NCBI GenBank assembly: GCA_036558265.1
Contig: DATBFY010000313.1
Coordinates: 1 to 6,033, forward strand
DNA: 6,033 bases
Origin: RYN-433 sp036558265
GTDB lineage: Bacteria > Planctomycetota > Phycisphaerae > Tepidisphaerales > Tepidisphaeraceae
Reading direction: 5' to 3'
Below, in pieces: positions 6,021-6,033 of the stretch (the stretch's first letter is position 1; every line of letters begins with the position of its first letter). The notes beneath the pieces were generated by a model that was given only the letters and a program-made list of their open reading frames with translations, searched no databases and was not told the DNA's origin. A program made the translations under genes and the position numbers.

Positions 6021-6033
6021 GAGGAAACGTGTT
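6021..6033 (+). other. Possible ribosome binding site and GTG start at the right edge
   Basis: GAGGAAAC precedes a GTG at 6029-6031, with two bases of the next codon visible. The purine-rich stretch GAAAAGAGGAAA would serve as a Shine-Dalgarno, though spacing from GAGG is only 4 bases. With so little coding sequence visible this is only a suggestion that a rightward gene begins here. Confidence 0.2.

Larger units (their letters stand above)
5660..6033. other. Non-coding region upstream of parA, rich in inverted repeats
   Basis: No convincing gene is found in these 374 bases. Short open frames exist on both strands, as expected at high GC, but none has a recognisable protein or good initiation context. 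The region holds the parA ribosome binding site, two inverted repeats in the parA leader, an AT-richer patch around 5783-5840, C-runs of 8 (5855-5862) and 7 (5931-5937), a cluster of small hairpins at 5865-6006, and a possible start codon at the right edge. If a rightward gene starts at 6029, this is a divergent control region. Confidence 0.7.

Noticed and set aside
5875..6033. Open frame on the minus strand running in from the right edge
   Set aside because: All three minus frames are open here, which reflects base composition; no protein-like pattern was seen.
6016..6033. GAGGAAA resembling the RNase P RNA P4 motif
   Set aside because: The conserved continuation (AGTCC) is absent; CGTGTT follows, and the upstream sequence does not match.
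5660..6033. Chromosomal parS site near parA
   Set aside because: No copy of the usual TGTTTCACGTGAAACA palindrome or a close variant was found; GAAACGTG at the edge matches only a few bases.
1..6033. CRISPR arrays, transposases, insertion-sequence ends or attachment sites
   Set aside because: No spaced direct repeats, no transposase or integrase motifs and no target-site duplications were found.

Overview
The window is GC-rich, almost entirely coding DNA from a bacterium. The long, clean frames, Shine-Dalgarno sites and gene families fit a bacterial chromosome. My best guess is a planctomycete (Planctomycetota, perhaps Phycisphaerae-like). This rests on remembered similarity of the GH63-type glucosidase and of ParA-like ATPases carrying a C-terminal glycogen-binding-type module, not on a search, and no 16S or other marker is present.

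Layout. Positions 1-2511 (+) hold the 3' part of a large GH63/MGH1-like glucosidase gene whose start lies left of the window. It converges, with a 16-bp gap, on a two-gene minus-strand operon. The first gene of that operon (5659 to 4136) encodes a ParA/Soj-type ATPase with an intact deviant Walker A motif, joined through a long disordered linker with an Asn-Gly repeat to a C-terminal AMPK-beta/CBM48-like carbohydrate-binding module. The second (4123 to 2528), 12 bp downstream, has no product name I recognise. Its middle aligns by eye, without gaps, to the ATP-binding N-terminus of its neighbour, but both signature lysines and the Walker B aspartate are replaced, so it looks like a degenerate MinD/ParA/FlhG-type pseudo-ATPase. 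It also has a short conserved-looking N-terminal peptide and an unassigned C-terminal domain. The rest (5660-6033) is non-coding. It contains a strong interrupted inverted repeat upstream of parA, an AT-richer patch that may hold promoters, and a dense chain of small perfect hairpins that could be a structured leader or RNA, ending in a possible GTG start at the right edge.

How it may work together (inference). ParA-type ATPases position cargo by forming dynamic gradients on the nucleoid. Here the cargo-recognition part appears to be a glycogen/starch-type binding module in cis, and the co-transcribed partner is a catalytically dead homologue rather than a ParB. The convergent glucosidase also acts on glucans. 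A two-protein system that positions or partitions polysaccharide granules, or a polysaccharide-synthesis site, is the most attractive reading. It has not been demonstrated from this sequence, and the glucosidase is not in the same transcript.
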